This document shows positions 18,337 to 28,009 of a stretch of 64,000 nucleotides of DNA, piece after piece. Within the stretch, counting starts at the first letter, position 1, and each line of letters starts with the position of its first letter. Origin of the DNA: Ensifer aridi (lineage in GTDB: Bacteria; Pseudomonadota; Alphaproteobacteria; Rhizobiales; Rhizobiaceae); the NCBI RefSeq assembly GCF_002078505.1, contig NZ_LUAV01000038.1, forward strand, positions 248,001-312,000. Reading direction: 5' to 3'. The notes beneath the pieces were generated by a model that did not search any database, was not told the origin of the DNA, and saw only the letters and a list, made by a program, of their open reading frames with translations. The translations under genes were made by a program, and so were the position numbers.

Positions 18337-19128
18337 ATGTCCCAATCCGACACCGTTCTGTCGGCGCTTGGGGACGGCGTGCTGCGCCTGACACTCAACC
18401 GCCCCGACAAACTGAACGCCTTCAATGAGGAAATGCATCTTGCATTGCGCGCCGGCTTCGAGCGCGCCCATTCGGACGACAGGGTTCGTGCCGTGCTGCT
18501 GACGGGTGCGGGGCGCGGCTTCTCCGCCGGCCAGGACCTCGGCGACCGCGATCCGCGCAAGGGCGGCGCGCCGGACCTCGGCCACACCATCGAGACGTTC
18601 TACAATCCGCTCTTGCGACTGATCCGCGGCCTTGAGAAACCGGTCGTCTGCGCCGTCAACGGCGTTGCCGCGGGCGCCGGCGCCAATATCGCCTTTGCCT
18701 GCGACATCACCCTTGCCGCCCGCTCCGCCCGCTTCATCCAGGCCTTTGCGAAGATCGGGCTGGTGCCCGATTCCGGCGGAACCTGGAGCCTGCCGCGTCT
18801 CATCGGCGAGGCCCGCGCCAAGGCCCTGGCGCTGACGGGCGAACCGCTCGACGCCGAGACCGCGGCAAACTGGGGGCTGATCTGGCGGGTTGTCGACGAC
18901 CCGGCGCTGGTGGACGAGACATTCGCGCTCGCCGCGCGTCTTGCCGCCGGGCCGACCAAGGGGCTTGGGCTCACCAAGCGGGCGATTCAGGCGGCCGCCA
19001 CCCATTCCCTCGACGAACAGCTCGATCTCGAACGCGACCTTCAGCGCGAGGCCGGCCTGAGCGCCGACTATGCCGAGGGCGTGGCCGCCTTTCTCGAAAA
19101 GCGCAAGCCGGAGTTCAAGGGCCGTTGA
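18337..19128 (+). CDS. paaG: PaaG, 1,2-epoxyphenylacetyl-CoA isomerase
   Basis: A 263-aa crotonase-fold enzyme, the same size as known PaaG (about 262 aa). Oxyanion-hole segment is CAVNGVAAGAGANIAFACD and the PaaG hallmark GLVPDSGGTWSLPRL is present. In the paa pathway it converts the ring 1,2-epoxide CoA ester to the oxepin-CoA and later isomerises an unsaturated CoA product. AGGGAGGG precedes the ATG at 18337. It is the first gene of paaG-paaI-paaK, all overlapping or close. Confidence 0.9.
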   Translation: MSQSDTVLSALGDGVLRLTLNRPDKLNAFNEEMHLALRAGFERAHSDDRVRAVLLTGAGRGFSAGQDLGDRDPRKGGAPDLGHTIETFYNPLLRLIRGLEKPVVCAVNGVAAGAGANIAFACDITLAARSARFIQAFAKIGLVPDSGGTWSLPRLIGEARAKALALTGEPLDAETAANWGLIWRVVDDPALVDETFALAARLAAGPTKGLGLTKRAIQAAATHSLDEQLDLERDLQREAGLSADYAEGVAAFLEKRKPEFKGR

Positions 19129-19604
19129 TGGACGCCGCGATGATGACCGCAGAAGAACTGGCGCGCGCCTGCGCCCGTGTCATGTGGGACGACGACCGGG
19201 CCTCGCAGCGGCTGGGGATGAGCCTCGACCACATCGCTCCGGGCGCTGCAACGCTCTCGATGACGATCACTCCGGAGATGACCAATGGCCACGGCACCTG
19301 CCATGGCGGATACATCTTCACGCTCGCCGATTCCGCCTTCGCCTTCGCTTGCAACTCTTACAACCAGCGCGCGGTCGCACAACACTGCTCGATAACCTAT
19401 ATCGCGCCGGCCGTCGAAGGCGACCGGTTGACGGCAACGGCACGCGAGGTCTCGCGGCGCGGACGCGGCGGCATCTACGACATCCGCATCACCAATCAGC
19501 GCGGCGAACATATCGCCGAGTTCCGCGGCCATTCGCGCACCGTCAAGGGCACGCATCTGACGCAGCCGGAAAATATGCAGGTCTCGCAAACGGACACCGA
19601 ATGA
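19128..19604 (+). CDS. paaI: PaaI, hotdog-fold acyl-CoA thioesterase of the paa pathway
   Basis: The 158-aa protein has the hotdog thioesterase motif HGGYIFTLADSAFAFACNSY: His-Gly-Gly at 59-61 and catalytic Asp68. PaaI is known to hydrolyse phenylacetyl-CoA and hydroxyphenylacetyl-CoA, releasing CoA trapped in dead-end intermediates. Its ATG (19128) overlaps the paaG stop by one base, fixing the start; a TTG one codon upstream is less likely. Confidence 0.9.
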   Translation: MDAAMMTAEELARACARVMWDDDRASQRLGMSLDHIAPGAATLSMTITPEMTNGHGTCHGGYIFTLADSAFAFACNSYNQRAVAQHCSITYIAPAVEGDRLTATAREVSRRGRGGIYDIRITNQRGEHIAEFRGHSRTVKGTHLTQPENMQVSQTDTE

Positions 19605-19651
19605 TCACGACGGCCGAGCGCGGGCTTCTTTAGTTCCGGAGGAGACATTTT

Positions 19652-20962
19652 ATGGAAGACCTTGCACCCCGCCCCGGTGATCTCGAGCCGATCGAAACGG
19701 CGTCTCGCGACGAAATGGCCGCGCTCCAGCTCGAGCGCATGAAGTGGTCGCTCGCCCATGCCTATGGGAACTCGCCCTTCTACCGCGCCCGCTTCGATCA
19801 GGCAGGCGTGCATCCTTCCGACCTGAAGACGCTCGCGGATCTTGCGAAATTTCCCTTCACCACCAAAGAGGACCTGCGCGAGACCTATCCCTTCGGCATG
19901 TTCGCGGTCCCGCGCGAGAAGCTCGCCCGCATCCATGCCTCCTCGGGCACGACCGGCAAACCGACCGTCGTCGGCTATACGCTCAAGGACATTGATACCT
20001 GGGCGAGCGTCGTCGCCCGCTCGATCCGCGCCGCCGGCGGCAGGCCGGGCGACATCGTCCACGTCGCCTATGGCTACGGCCTCTTCACAGGCGGCCTCGG
20101 CGCCCATTACGGCGCCGAGAAGCTCGGCTGTACCGTCGTCCCGGTCTCCGGCGGCATGACCGAGCGGCAGGTCACACTGATGACGGACTTCAAACCCCGG
20201 ATCGTCATGGTGACCCCCTCCTATATGCTGTCGATTCTCGACGAGTTCCGCCGGCAGGGAAAAGACCCGCGCGAGAGCTCGCTCGCAATTGGCATCTTCG
20301 GCGCCGAGCCGTGGACGAACGCCATGCGGGAGGAGATCGAGCACGCTTTCGACATGCACGCCGTCGACATCTACGGCCTCTCGGAAGTCATCGGGCCGGG
20401 GGTCGCGAACGAATGCGTTGAGACGAAGGACGGCCTGCACGTTTGGGAGGATCACTTCTACCCCGAGATCATCGATCCCACGACCGGGGCTGTGCTGCCC
20501 GACGGCGAGGTGGGCGAACTGGTCTTCACCACCCTCACCAAGGAGGGCCTGCCGATGATCCGCTATCGCACGCGGGATCTGACGCGGCTCTTGCCCGGGA
20601 CGGCGCGGTCGATGCGGCGCATCGAGAAGATCACCGGCCGCTGCGACGACATGATGATCCTGCGCGGCGTCAATGTCTTTCCGACGCAGATCGAGGAACA
20701 GATCCTCAAATGCCGCGGTCTCGCGCCGCACTTCCAAATCGAGCTCACCCGCGCCGGGCGCATGGACAACATGACCGTCCATGTCGAATGCACGCTTGCC
20801 GCGGCGGACGAGGCCGCACGCGCTGGATCGGCACGGGAACTCGCTCATCACATCAAGAGCGCCGTCGGCGTCAGCACCGCGATCGAGGTTCACGACCCGG
20901 GCGGCGTCGCGCGTTCCGAGGGAAAGGCGAAGAGGGTGGTCGACAATCGGCCGAAGGAATGA
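19652..20962 (+). CDS. paaK: PaaK, phenylacetate-CoA ligase
   Basis: A 436-aa AMP-forming ligase. The P-loop-like adenylation motif HASSGTTGKPTVVGYT is near residue 95, the second adenylation motif YGLSEVIGPG near 243, and the hinge TGRCDDMMILRGVNVFPTQIE near 330. It activates phenylacetate with ATP and CoA, the first committed step before PaaABCDE. A good GGAGGAGAC ribosome-binding site lies upstream, 47 bp after paaI. Confidence 0.93.
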   Translation: MEDLAPRPGDLEPIETASRDEMAALQLERMKWSLAHAYGNSPFYRARFDQAGVHPSDLKTLADLAKFPFTTKEDLRETYPFGMFAVPREKLARIHASSGTTGKPTVVGYTLKDIDTWASVVARSIRAAGGRPGDIVHVAYGYGLFTGGLGAHYGAEKLGCTVVPVSGGMTERQVTLMTDFKPRIVMVTPSYMLSILDEFRRQGKDPRESSLAIGIFGAEPWTNAMREEIEHAFDMHAVDIYGLSEVIGPGVANECVETKDGLHVWEDHFYPEIIDPTTGAVLPDGEVGELVFTTLTKEGLPMIRYRTRDLTRLLPGTARSMRRIEKITGRCDDMMILRGVNVFPTQIEEQILKCRGLAPHFQIELTRAGRMDNMTVHVECTLAAADEAARAGSARELAHHIKSAVGVSTAIEVHDPGGVARSEGKAKRVVDNRPKE

Positions 20963-20988
20963 GAAGGAACGCCGGTCGCGACCCTTAC

Positions 20989-21090
20989 TGCATGTTTCCT
21001 TAAATCCCAGCTGATTTAAGGATGAAAACATGCAGCAATTCAAAGTGCTACAGCGATCTTTGCGCGTCTGATAAGACGCGCGGCGCTGTA
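20989..21090. repeat. Composite palindromic intergenic repeat (RIME-like)
   Basis: The element consists of two nested hairpins. The first has arms TGCATGTTT (20989-20997) with AAACATGCA (21026-21034) and CCTTAAATC (20998-21006) with GATTTAAGG (21013-21021). The second has TACAGCG (21049-21055) with CGCTGTA (21084-21090) enclosing GCGCGTCT (21062-21069) and AGACGCGC (21074-21081). I recognise this pattern as one of the common rhizobial intergenic mosaic repeats. It lies between paaK and the TetR gene and could end or stabilise the paaGIK message. Confidence 0.8.
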
Positions 21091-21153
21091 TGTGCACGGG
21101 AGGACTTTACGGTTTCATGGGATCGAGCGGTACCGAGTTAAAGCAGGATCAAA

Positions 21154-21750
21154 ATGGCACGAACACGCGCAGTCGATTTTGAGGAAAAACAGCGTGGCAT
21201 TCTGGCGAGCGCCGCCGCGGTCTTCGCCGAAATGGGGATGGAAAAAGCGTCGATGGCGCAGATCGCCGCGCACAGCAATGTGTCCAAGGCTCTGCTCTAT
21301 CACTATTATCCGAGCAAGGACGCGCTGATCTTCGACATCGTGCGCACGCACCTCGCCGAACTCGACGCCGCGATCGAGGCGGCCGATCGGCCCGATCTGG
21401 CTCCTGAAAAGCGGCTGCGCCTGCTCGTGCGCCAGGTGCTCGAGAACTATCGCGACGCTGACGACCATCACAAGGTTCAGTTGAACGGCACGAGCGCGCT
21501 TTCACCCAAGCAGATGGCCGAGATCCACGCGATAGAGCGGCGCATCGTCAAGCGCTTCTCCGCCGTGATCAACGACATCAATCCGGACCTCAACAGCGAC
21601 CGCCCCCTTTTGATGCCCGTGACCATGTCGCTCTTCGGCATGATGAACTGGGTCTATATGTGGTTCCGCCCCGACGGCCCGATCAGCCGCGACGAATATG
21701 CCGACCTCGCCACGACGCTGATCCTCGAAGGCGTCAAGGCGGTGCGGTGA
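21154..21750 (+). CDS. TetR-family regulator, probable phenylacetate regulator
   Basis: A 198-aa TetR protein: HTH MEKASMAQIAAHSNVSKALL followed by YHYYPSKDALIFDIV, then an effector domain rich in acidic residues. It lies 191 bp after paaK on the same strand, separated by a palindromic repeat, and is the only TetR gene near the two palindromes at 18270 and 29132, which makes it their best candidate ligand. TetR-type PaaR repressors that respond to phenylacetyl-CoA are known in other bacteria; equivalence here is inferred. Confidence 0.8.
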   Translation: MARTRAVDFEEKQRGILASAAAVFAEMGMEKASMAQIAAHSNVSKALLYHYYPSKDALIFDIVRTHLAELDAAIEAADRPDLAPEKRLRLLVRQVLENYRDADDHHKVQLNGTSALSPKQMAEIHAIERRIVKRFSAVINDINPDLNSDRPLLMPVTMSLFGMMNWVYMWFRPDGPISRDEYADLATTLILEGVKAVR

Positions 21751-21837
21751 CTTTCGCGTTGGAGTACGCACGGAGCAGCATCTCCTGTGCTGCCGAGGGG
21801 GTATCGACAGCCGATCGCAGATTGATCGGAATCGGCC

Positions 21838-22347
21838 CTACTCCCCCGCACCCTCCACGTCGCGGCCGGTTTCCGCCACCGTCTTCAGCCGATGGGCAAA
21901 CTCCCGCCTCAGCGTGCGGCGCAGTTCCGCCGCCTGGTGGCGGCGTTTCTCGGTCGGCGTCTCCGGATGGTATTCCGGCACCGGGACCGGGCGGCCCTCG
22001 TCGTCGACGGCGACCATGGTGAAATAGCAGGAATTCGTGTGCCGCCTTGTCGCGGCGCGGATGTTTTCCGCCTCCACCCGGATCCCGACCTCCATCGAGG
22101 TGCGGCCGGCATAATTGATTGAGGCGCGGAAGGTTACCAGCTCGCCGACATGGATCGGCTCCTTGAAGATCACCTGGTCGACGGAGAGCGTCACCGCATA
22201 TTGCTTGGAAAAGCGCGAGGCGCAGGAGAAGGCCACTCGGTCGAGCAGGTTCAGGAGCGCGCCGCCATGCACCTTGCCGCTGAAATTCGCCATGTCCGGC
22301 GTCATCAGAACGGTCATTACCAGATGCCGCGTCTCCTGCTCCGTCAT
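21838..22347 (-). CDS. Acyl-CoA thioesterase, YciA/hotdog type
   Basis: The 169-aa protein has the acyl-CoA hydrolase hotdog pattern MTPDMANFSGKVHGGALLNL (HGG near residue 28, Asp of LLDRVAFSC near 36), followed by YAVTLSVDQVIFKEPIHVGE. The C-terminal 40 residues are charged and probably flexible. It is the last gene of the paaABCDE-paaZ strand, 68 bp beyond paaZ with a palindromic repeat between, so its link to phenylacetate is plausible but not certain. AAGGAG precedes the ATG. Confidence 0.85.
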   Translation of the reverse strand: MTEQETRHLVMTVLMTPDMANFSGKVHGGALLNLLDRVAFSCASRFSKQYAVTLSVDQVIFKEPIHVGELVTFRASINYAGRTSMEVGIRVEAENIRAATRRHTNSCYFTMVAVDDEGRPVPVPEYHPETPTEKRRHQAAELRRTLRREFAHRLKTVAETGRDVEGAGE

Positions 22348-22367
22348 TATGTCGCTCCTTGGATCTG

Positions 22368-22416
22368 GAGCGGAATGCGGGCGGAAATCCGCTTCACACT
22401 TTTCCTCATCCCGCTC
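22368..22416. repeat. Palindromic repeat, copy A of three
   Basis: Outer arms AGCGGAATG (22369-22377) and CATCCCGCT (22407-22415) enclose an inner hairpin GCGGA/TCCGC and the tract CACACTTTTCCTCATCCCGC. The same element recurs at 46916-46964 and 62277-62327. The edge of this copy overlaps the paaZ stop codon (TAG, 22418-22416). Confidence 0.85.
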
Positions 22417-24473
22417 TAACCTCTCGTCTTCGCCACCATCGTCAGTACATCATATTGCGCGACGGTTGCGCCAGTCTGATTGATGACACGGCAGTCCCAG
22501 CGGACCTCGCCATGCTCGGCATTCACCCGCGGATTGATCTCCTTGCAGGTGAGCCGGACCTGCAGAACGTCGCCGGGATAGACCGGCGTCAGGAAGCGCA
22601 GATTGTCGACGCCGTAGTTCGCGAGCACCGGCCCGGGGGCCGGATCGACGAAGAGACCGGCGGCGAAGGAGACGATCAGATAGCCATGGGCGACGCGTCC
22701 GTCGAAGAAGGGATTGGCCCGCGCCGCCTCCTCGTCCATATGGGCGTAGAAGGTGTCGCCGGTAAAGTTGGCGAAATGCTCGATATCTTCGAGCGTCACG
22801 GTGCGGGTGGCGGTCACGAGCTGATCGCCGACCTGAAGCTCCGCGAGCGACTTGCGGAAGGGATGCTCGCCGTCGGCCCGCGCCGGCGCACCCTCGATCC
22901 AGCGGCCGGTGACCGCCGAGATCAGGCCCGGCGCACCCTGGACGGCGGTGCGCTGCATATAGTGCTTGACACCGCGCATGCCGCCCAATTCCTCGCCGCC
23001 GCCGGCCCGGCCGGGGCCACCATGCACGAGACCCGGCAGCGGCGAACCATGGCCGGTCGAGGATTTGGCGCTCACGCGATTGCCGATCAGCACGCGGCCG
23101 TGGAACGGCGCCATGCCGATCACCAGCTCCTGCGTAATGTCGGGATCATTGGTGAAGACGGAGGTGACGAGGCTGCCCTTTCCGCGTTTAACGAGCTCCA
23201 CCGCCTCTTCCACCGCATCATAGGGCATGACCGTGCTGACCGGGCCGAAGACCTCGACGTCGTGAACCGACCGTGCCGCGCCGGGCTTGCCGCAATAGAG
23301 AAGGATTGGATTGAGGAAGGCGCCCGCCTCCGCGTCGCCGGAAACCATCTGCGGGTTCGCGGGGTCGCCGACGACGACCTCGGCGTCGACACCAAGGTCG
23401 CGGATACGCGCCCGCACTTCGTCCCGCTGACCAAGACTTGCAAGCGGGCCCATCCGGACGTTTTCGTCGGCCGGATTGCCGAGGGCGACTTTGGCGAGCC
23501 GCTCATCGAGCGCGGTGATGAGCGCGTCGCAATGGGCGCGCGGGGCGATGACACGGCGGATGGCGGTGCATTTCTGCCCGGCCTTTGCCGTCATCTCGCG
23601 GGCGACCTCCTTGACGAAAAGGTCGAACTCCTCCGTCCCGGGGCCCGCGTCGAGGCCGAGAACCGCAGCGTTGAGGCTGTCGGCCTCCATGGTGAAACGG
23701 ACGGAATTCTCGACGATCGCGGGGTGGGTCTTCAGCCGGCGCCCGGTCACGGCCGAGCCGGTGAAGGTGACGACATCCTGGCCATCGACGTGATCGAGAA
23801 GATCGCCGACGGAGCCGCAGATCAGTTGCACCGCGCCTTCAGGCAGCAGACCGGTCTCAACGATCCGCCGGACCATCAGCTCGGTCAGATAGGCGGTCTG
23901 GCTCGCCGGTTTCACGATCGCAGGCATGCCCGCAAGCAGCGTCGGCGCCAGCTTCTCGAGCATCCCCCAGCAGGGGAAGTTGAAGGCGTTGATGTGGACC
24001 GCCACGCCCTGAAGCGGTGTCAGGATGTGCTGGGCCGAGAACGTGTCATCGCGCGACAGCGCTTCCACGCCACCGTCGACGAGGACCCGGGTGTTCGGCA
24101 GTTCCCGCCTGCCCTTGGAGGAATAGGAAAAGAGCGTACCGATGCCGCCTTCGATGTCAATCCAACTATCCGAGCGTGTGGCCCCCGTGGCAGTCGAGAG
24201 CGCATAGAATTCCTCCTTGCGCTCCATAAGCGCCTGCGCGAGCGCCTTCAGCATCGCCGCGCGTTCATGGAACGACATGCGACGGAGCGCCGGACCGGCC
24301 TTTTCGCGCCCGTAAGCAAGTGCGGCGGCAAAGTCGATGCCGCTGGAATCGATCAACGCCACTGGCGCGCCGGTCGCGGCATCGAGCAGGGCCACGCCTT
24401 CCTTCGCGCCCCTTGTCCAAACGCCGCCGACATAGCTTTCGAGCCGGCGGGGGCGGTCTGCCAATACGTTCAT
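22416..24473 (-). CDS. paaZ: PaaZ, bifunctional oxepin-CoA hydrolase / semialdehyde dehydrogenase
   Basis: A 685-aa fusion, the same design as E. coli PaaZ (681 aa). Residues 1 to about 520 are an aldehyde dehydrogenase with catalytic Glu263 (FTMEADSLN) and Cys302 (AGQKCTAIRR). Residues about 540-685 are a MaoC-type (R)-enoyl-CoA hydratase with Asp573 and His578 (GDTFYAHMDEEAA). It opens the oxepin ring and oxidises the resulting semialdehyde. All four key residues are retained. It follows the PaaA-like gene by 15 bp. The stop codon lies at the edge of a palindromic repeat. Confidence 0.93.
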   Translation of the reverse strand: MNVLADRPRRLESYVGGVWTRGAKEGVALLDAATGAPVALIDSSGIDFAAALAYGREKAGPALRRMSFHERAAMLKALAQALMERKEEFYALSTATGATRSDSWIDIEGGIGTLFSYSSKGRRELPNTRVLVDGGVEALSRDDTFSAQHILTPLQGVAVHINAFNFPCWGMLEKLAPTLLAGMPAIVKPASQTAYLTELMVRRIVETGLLPEGAVQLICGSVGDLLDHVDGQDVVTFTGSAVTGRRLKTHPAIVENSVRFTMEADSLNAAVLGLDAGPGTEEFDLFVKEVAREMTAKAGQKCTAIRRVIAPRAHCDALITALDERLAKVALGNPADENVRMGPLASLGQRDEVRARIRDLGVDAEVVVGDPANPQMVSGDAEAGAFLNPILLYCGKPGAARSVHDVEVFGPVSTVMPYDAVEEAVELVKRGKGSLVTSVFTNDPDITQELVIGMAPFHGRVLIGNRVSAKSSTGHGSPLPGLVHGGPGRAGGGEELGGMRGVKHYMQRTAVQGAPGLISAVTGRWIEGAPARADGEHPFRKSLAELQVGDQLVTATRTVTLEDIEHFANFTGDTFYAHMDEEAARANPFFDGRVAHGYLIVSFAAGLFVDPAPGPVLANYGVDNLRFLTPVYPGDVLQVRLTCKEINPRVNAEHGEVRWDCRVINQTGATVAQYDVLTMVAKTRG

Positions 24474-24488
24474 TTGGTGTTCCTTCCG

Positions 24489-25256
<768 letters not shown>

Positions 25257-25281
25257 GGGATTTCCTCCCTCCCTCGACCGA

Positions 25282-26358
25282 TCACTGGTCGTAGCTGACG
25301 ACGATGCGGTCGCTCAGCGGATAGGATTGGCAGGTGAGCACGTAACCTTGCCGCACCTCGTAATCTTCGAGCGCGTGATTGGTCTCCATCTCTACCTCGC
25401 CTTCGATCATTTTGGCGCGGCAGGTGGAACAGACACCCGCCTTGCAGGCATAGGGTGCGTCGATCCTGTTTTCGAGCGCCGCCTCCAGCAGGCTCTGCCC
25501 CTGCTTCGGAAAGGTAAAACTGCGCGTCGTGCCGTCGAGGGTCACGGTCGCCGCACATCTCGCCTGTCTGTCAGCCCCTTCCGTAGTCTCGACCTTGCGG
25601 CGCGCCCGGCCCGGCTGTGAAGAGGCGAACAATTCGAACTTGATCCGCTCGTCGCCGAAACCGTGCGCGCGAAGCGCAGCGGCAACGGCCAGCATCATTG
25701 GCTCCGGCCCGCAGATGAAGGCGGTATCGGCCGATTTCACATCGATCCAGCTACGAAAGAGAGCCGTGCATTTCTCCGCATCCAATCGCCCGGTGAAGAG
25801 ATCGATGTCCTGCGCTTCGCTTTCCAGGATGTGCACCACCGAAAGCCGCCCGAGATAGAGATTCTTGAGGTCTTCGAGCTCCTCGCGGAACATGATCGAG
25901 CTGACGTGACGGTTCGCATAAACCAGCGTGAACTGCGAGCGCGGCTCGCGAGAGAGCGTCGTTTTGATGATCGAAAGCAACGGCGTGATGCCGCTGCCGC
26001 CGGCAAAGCCGAGATAATGTTTCGCGACCTCTGGCTCGATAGCCGTGAAGAAGAAGCCCATCGGCGGCATCGCCTCGAGTGTGTCGCCGGGCTTAAGCTC
26101 CTCGTTCGCCCAAGTGGAGAAGCAGCCGCCGTCGACGCGCTTGATGCCGACCTTCAGGACGCCTTCGTCGCGGCCGGCGCAGATCGAATAGGAGCGGCGC
26201 AGTTCCTCGCCGTCGAAGATGCGGCGGAAGGTCAGATATTGCCCCTGCGTGAAATCGAAGACGGCACGATCCTCCTCGCGTGGCCGAAGCGTGACGACCA
26301 CGGCATCGCGCGTTTCGCGCCGGACTTCGGTGACTTGAAGGGGGTGGAAACGTGCCAT
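25282..26358 (-). CDS. paaE: PaaE, NADPH:acceptor reductase of phenylacetyl-CoA epoxidase
   Basis: A 358-aa reductase: FAD domain (residues about 1-110, with RRSYSICAG), NAD(P) domain (about 115-235, GGSGITPLLSIIKTTL), then a C-terminal plant-type [2Fe-2S] domain with APYACKAGVCSTCRA and a final Cys in VLTCQS, matching CxxxxCxxC...C. It passes electrons from NADPH to the di-iron PaaA. Domain order is as in known PaaE. It starts 28 bp after the paaD stop. Confidence 0.93.
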   Translation of the reverse strand: MARFHPLQVTEVRRETRDAVVVTLRPREEDRAVFDFTQGQYLTFRRIFDGEELRRSYSICAGRDEGVLKVGIKRVDGGCFSTWANEELKPGDTLEAMPPMGFFFTAIEPEVAKHYLGFAGGSGITPLLSIIKTTLSREPRSQFTLVYANRHVSSIMFREELEDLKNLYLGRLSVVHILESEAQDIDLFTGRLDAEKCTALFRSWIDVKSADTAFICGPEPMMLAVAAALRAHGFGDERIKFELFASSQPGRARRKVETTEGADRQARCAATVTLDGTTRSFTFPKQGQSLLEAALENRIDAPYACKAGVCSTCRAKMIEGEVEMETNHALEDYEVRQGYVLTCQSYPLSDRIVVSYDQ

Positions 26359-26386
26359 TTAAGGGCGCCTCACTCCTTGCATCCCG

Positions 26387-26911
26387 TCAGATGCACTTGA
26401 AATAGTCGAAGGGTTCGAGACAGTCCAAGCAGCGGTAGCTCGCCTTGCACGGCGTCGAGCCGAACTGGCTGATCTTCTCGGTGCGGGTCGAGCCGCAACG
26501 GGGACAGGCAATCGTCAGGTTAGAGCGGCCGGAGAGGCGTTCGGCCCGCTCAAGAAGCCGGCCATCGGCGGCGGTGCCGTCGACCGGCGGCGCGATGCCA
26601 TAGGCCTTGAGCTTCTCGCGGCCCTCGGCGCTGATCCAGTCGGTGGTCCAGGCGGGCGAGAGCTGGCGTTCGAGCCGGACGCTCTCGATCCCCTTCTCAT
26701 TGAGCGCCCGCTCGATGTCGAGATTGATGACGGTCGTCGCAGGACAGCCCGAGTAGGTCGGTGTGACCGTCACCACCAGCGTGTCGCCATCCCAGGCGAC
26801 GTCGCGGACGATGCCGAGATCGGTAACCGAGATGACCGGAATCTCCGGGTCCGGCACTTCGGCGAGCCAGCGCCATATGTCCTTGATCGAGGGACGCGTA
26901 ACAGTGACCAC
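26387..26911 (-). CDS. paaD: PaaD, Fe-S assembly factor of the epoxidase (DUF59)
   Basis: A 174-aa protein starting at GTG 26911 (VVTVTRPSIKDIW), which has GGGAGG upstream and begins 10 bp after the paaC stop; no ATG lies in the expected region. It has an N-terminal DUF59/MIP18-like domain (VPDPEIPVISVTDLGIVRDV, PTYSGCPAT) and C-terminal cysteine pairs (CPRCGS, CKASYRCLDC). PaaD is needed for assembly of active epoxidase, probably through Fe-S insertion into PaaE. Confidence 0.9.
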   Translation of the reverse strand: MVTVTRPSIKDIWRWLAEVPDPEIPVISVTDLGIVRDVAWDGDTLVVTVTPTYSGCPATTVINLDIERALNEKGIESVRLERQLSPAWTTDWISAEGREKLKAYGIAPPVDGTAADGRLLERAERLSGRSNLTIACPRCGSTRTEKISQFGSTPCKASYRCLDCLEPFDYFKCI

Positions 26912-26921
26912 CGCCGCCTCC

Positions 26922-27707
26922 CTACCAGGTCGCGCCCGGATAGGCCCGCTGCAGGAACTGCAGCTCGGCGAGGACATAGCCGAGATGCTCGGTATGGACG
27001 CCCCGCTTGCCGCCCTTGTGCATGTAGCCGTCCACGGGCTTCTTCAGCGTCGCCTCGGCAAGCGCTTCGGCGACCAGCGCGTCCCATCCATTCTTCAAGC
27101 TCGCGGGCTGCGGCGCGACGCCTGCCGCAGCAAGTTCGGCGTCGGAGGCTTCGTTCATGAACATCTCGCCGGTATAGGGCCAGAGGTCGTCGAGTGCCGC
27201 CTGCATGCGGGTGTGGCTTTCCGCCGTTCCGTCGCCCAGCCGGATGACGAGATCGCGGCTGCGCTCGAGGTGATAGGAGGCTTCCTTCGACGCCTTCTCG
27301 GCGATCGCGGCGATGCGCGTCTCGGAAGAATCGCGCAGCGCCGTCAGACAGAGATAATGCCACGCGTCGAACAGGAACTGGCGCATGACCGTTTTCCCAT
27401 AGTCGCCGTTCGGACGTTCAGTAAGCAGAAGGTTACGGAATTCGAGTGCGTCACGGTGATGGGCCAGATCGTCCGCGCTGCGCCCCTTGCCCTCGATCTC
27501 GCCCGCGAGGCCGAGCCAGAGCTGCGTTTGGCCGATGAGATCGAGCGCGGTGTTGGCGAGCGCGATGTCCTCTTCGAGCGCCGGGGCGTGGCCGCACCAT
27601 TCCGACAGGCGATGGCCGAGGATCAGCGCATTGTCGCCCATGCTGAGCAGGAACTCGAAGACCGCCGCGCGGTCGACGGCCGCTTCCGTCGCGGTTGCGC
27701 TGGCCAT
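26922..27707 (-). CDS. paaC: PaaC, structural subunit of phenylacetyl-CoA epoxidase
   Basis: The 261-aa ferritin-like subunit (FLLSMGDNALILGHRLSEWC, DLIGQTQLWLGLAGEIEG) supports PaaA in the di-iron epoxidase but is not itself catalytic in the known complex. The ATG at 27707 overlaps the paaB stop by one base; a GTG one codon upstream is an alternative. It has the size and position of PaaC in the conserved order paaABCDE. Confidence 0.92.
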   Translation of the reverse strand: MASATATEAAVDRAAVFEFLLSMGDNALILGHRLSEWCGHAPALEEDIALANTALDLIGQTQLWLGLAGEIEGKGRSADDLAHHRDALEFRNLLLTERPNGDYGKTVMRQFLFDAWHYLCLTALRDSSETRIAAIAEKASKEASYHLERSRDLVIRLGDGTAESHTRMQAALDDLWPYTGEMFMNEASDAELAAAGVAPQPASLKNGWDALVAEALAEATLKKPVDGYMHKGGKRGVHTEHLGYVLAELQFLQRAYPGATW

Positions 27708-27991
27708 CACATGTGCCCCACTTCATCTGGAATGTCGAAAAAGGTCGGATGACGGTAGACCTTCGAGTTCGACGGTTCGAACAGCGGCCCTTTTTCAGAA
27801 GGCGCGCTCGCGACGATGTCGCTCGAACGCACCACCCAGATGCTGACGCCCTCGTTGCGGCGGGTATAGACGTCGCGGGCGTTATTGATCGCCATCTCCG
27901 CATCGGGCGCATGCAGGCTGCCGACATGGCGATGATTAAGGCCGTGCTGGCCGCGGATGAAGACCTCCCAGAGAGGCCATTCGCTGGACAT
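27707..27991 (-). CDS. paaB: PaaB, small subunit of phenylacetyl-CoA epoxidase
   Basis: A 94-aa protein with the compact PaaB signature: WEVFIRGQHGLNHRHVGSLH at the N-terminus, then ARDVYTRRNEGVSIWVV and a C-terminus HPTFFDIPDEVGHM. It links PaaAC heterodimers in the known complex. It overlaps paaC by one base and starts 18 bp after paaA ends. Confidence 0.93.
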   Translation of the reverse strand: MSSEWPLWEVFIRGQHGLNHRHVGSLHAPDAEMAINNARDVYTRRNEGVSIWVVRSSDIVASAPSEKGPLFEPSNSKVYRHPTFFDIPDEVGHM

Positions 27992-28009
27992 GTTTCTCTC
28001 TCCCTATCT

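Noticed and set aside
18192..18590. N-terminal extension of the bifunctional hydratase/dehydrogenase upstream of 18191
   Set aside because: The extension runs through the divergent promoter and the start of paaG and lacks a ribosome-binding site; the crotonase domain begins at 18191.
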